DNA from: Faecalimonas sp.
GTDB taxonomy: Bacteria > Bacillota_A > Clostridia > Lachnospirales > Lachnospiraceae
DNA: 7,440 nucleotides
Assembly (NCBI GenBank): GCA_026169575.1
Contig: JAPFCT010000287.1
Location: 1-7,440, forward strand
Direction: 5' to 3'
The notes beneath the pieces are model-generated. The model had not been told where the DNA came from, ran no database searches, and was given only the letters and a program-made list of their open reading frames with translations. The position numbers were made by a program, and so were the translations under genes. Positions within the stretch are counted from its first letter, which is position 1, and every line of letters begins with the position of its first letter. Below, piece after piece: positions 6,886-7,440 of this stretch.

Positions 6886-6941
6886 TATAAAGTAATCAAA
6901 AATAATGAAACAGCAGGCAGGTTGTTACAGAGAAGAAGAGA

Positions 6942-6967
6942 GAGGGATAATAGAAATATTATCCCTC
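6942..6967 (+). terminator. perfect hairpin after the second LRR gene, probable terminator
   Basis: The arms GAGGGATAATA (6942-6952) and TATTATCCCTC (6957-6967) pair perfectly over 11 bp around a GAAA tetraloop, 56 bases after the stop codon. Its position at the end of the gene run fits transcription termination. The stem is GC-rich only at its base, and there is no T-run directly after it; a run of six Ts comes about 20 bases later (6987-6992). It could instead act as an RNA-stabilising 3' end or an inefficient terminator. Confidence 0.55.
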
Positions 6968-7006
6968 CTTATAAATATTACAGTGCTTTTTTGTTTCGTA
7001 TGTAGT

Positions 7007-7036
7007 TTGACATATTATTACAGCGTATTTTGGATT
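7007..7036 (+). promoter_or_regulatory. candidate promoter for the flippase-like gene
   Basis: A perfect -35 consensus TTGACA occurs at 7007-7012, downstream of the hairpin and 79 bases before ATG 7092. At the usual 17-base distance the -10 position reads TTGGAT (7030-7035), only 3 of 6 consensus bases, so the promoter would be weak or need an activator. Its location between a probable terminator and a new gene supports the call. Confidence 0.35.
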
Positions 7037-7091
7037 TTTCGGAATAGTAGTATTTTGAGAAAACGTATTGAAAGAGGTTAAAGAACATAAT

Positions 7092-7440
7092 ATGATAAAA
7101 TCTTTTTTATATGGGAGTAAAGATAAGATGAAGTCGGCATATTTGTGGAATACTAGTGCAGCTATGTTAAATGCATTTCAGACAGTATTTATATTAATGT
7201 TGATTTCGAGGATTGATCCAGTTATAGATGCAGGGGTATTTACTATTGCATTTGCAATTGGTAATTTGATGTTGACAATAGGGAAATATGGAGTAAGACA
7301 GTTTCAGGTGTCAGATATAGAGGAAAGATATAGTTTTGCAGATTATATGCTCTTGCGAATTTTTACAAGTATACTGATGATTATAGTGTCTGTTGTATAT
7401 GTAAGTGTGAATTATATTTCAGGATTGTACAATATACAGA
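7092..7440 (+). CDS. N-terminal part of a polytopic membrane protein resembling polysaccharide flippases (Wzx/MATE-like), cut by the window end
   Basis: An open frame starts at ATG 7092 and runs off the right edge after 116 codons without a stop. It begins with a short basic, hydrophilic N-terminus, then AYLWNTSAAMLNAFQTVFIL, a hydrophobic second segment around AGVFTIAFAIGNLMLTIG, the loop KYGVRQFQVSDIEERYSF, and a third membrane segment around residues 93-110. The W-N-T start, a first helix rich in small residues, and the YG.R.FQ.SD loop after helix 2 are typical of oligosaccharide-unit flippases of Gram-positive surface-polysaccharide clusters, which move lipid-linked glycans across the membrane. 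This is recognition from a partial sequence only. AAAGAGG at 7071-7077 lies a rather long 14 bases from ATG 7092. An in-frame ATG at 7128 has GGAG 10 bases upstream and could be the true start, removing 12 residues. Confidence 0.7.
   Translation, partial: MIKSFLYGSKDKMKSAYLWNTSAAMLNAFQTVFILMLISRIDPVIDAGVFTIAFAIGNLMLTIGKYGVRQFQVSDIEERYSFADYMLLRIFTSILMIIVSVVYVSVNYISGLYNIQ

Noticed and set aside
6975..7025. Direct repeat TATTACAG at 6976 and 7016, 40 bases apart
   Set aside because: Only eight identical bases in AT-rich DNA with no symmetry, too little to call an operator or attachment site.

Overview
The window looks like chromosomal DNA from a low-GC Gram-positive anaerobe, most likely a clostridial gut organism (Lachnospiraceae-like). 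The reasons are AT-rich genes, strong AGGAG-type ribosome binding sites, Gram-positive signal peptides, and secreted proteins that combine BspA-type leucine-rich repeats (LRR_5) with Fn3-like modules. The taxonomic placement is inference. All supported genes are on the plus strand, and the content points to a cell-surface or surface-glycan locus.

Layout. Positions 2-298 hold the C-terminal 98 codons of an unrecognised protein. At 390-1764 lies a membrane acyltransferase of the acyltransferase-3 family with a bacterial Ig-like (Big_2) tail. Its reading frame is broken near the start by a run of ten Gs at 431-440. From the properly spaced ATG at 390 the frame ends after 28 codons, whereas a run of nine Gs would give one continuous 457-residue protein with the expected family N-terminus. 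This is the signature of a phase-variable gene captured in its OFF state, and it is the main discovery candidate.

A three-gene run follows. It has a class I PLP-dependent aminotransferase (1848-2993) and two paralogous secreted proteins (3047-5476 and 5521-6885), with gaps of 53 and 44 bases and no terminator between them. Each secreted protein has a signal peptide, an acidic Pro/Glu-rich stalk, a BspA-type LRR array (16 units in the first, 5 in the second), a capping segment and two C-terminal tyrosine-rich Fn3-like modules. Neither has an LPXTG motif or a C-terminal membrane segment, so surface attachment, if any, must work differently.

A perfect 11-bp hairpin (6942-6967) probably closes this unit. 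A candidate promoter region follows, then the first 116 codons of a polytopic membrane protein resembling polysaccharide flippases (7092 to the window end).

How the genes may fit together (inference): the flippase would export a lipid-linked glycan and the acyltransferase would decorate it or another envelope glycan, switched on and off by the G-tract. The LRR/Fn3 proteins would form an adhesive or ligand-binding surface layer. The role of the aminotransferase here is unclear. I see no RNA genes, CRISPR arrays, insertion sequences or riboswitches.
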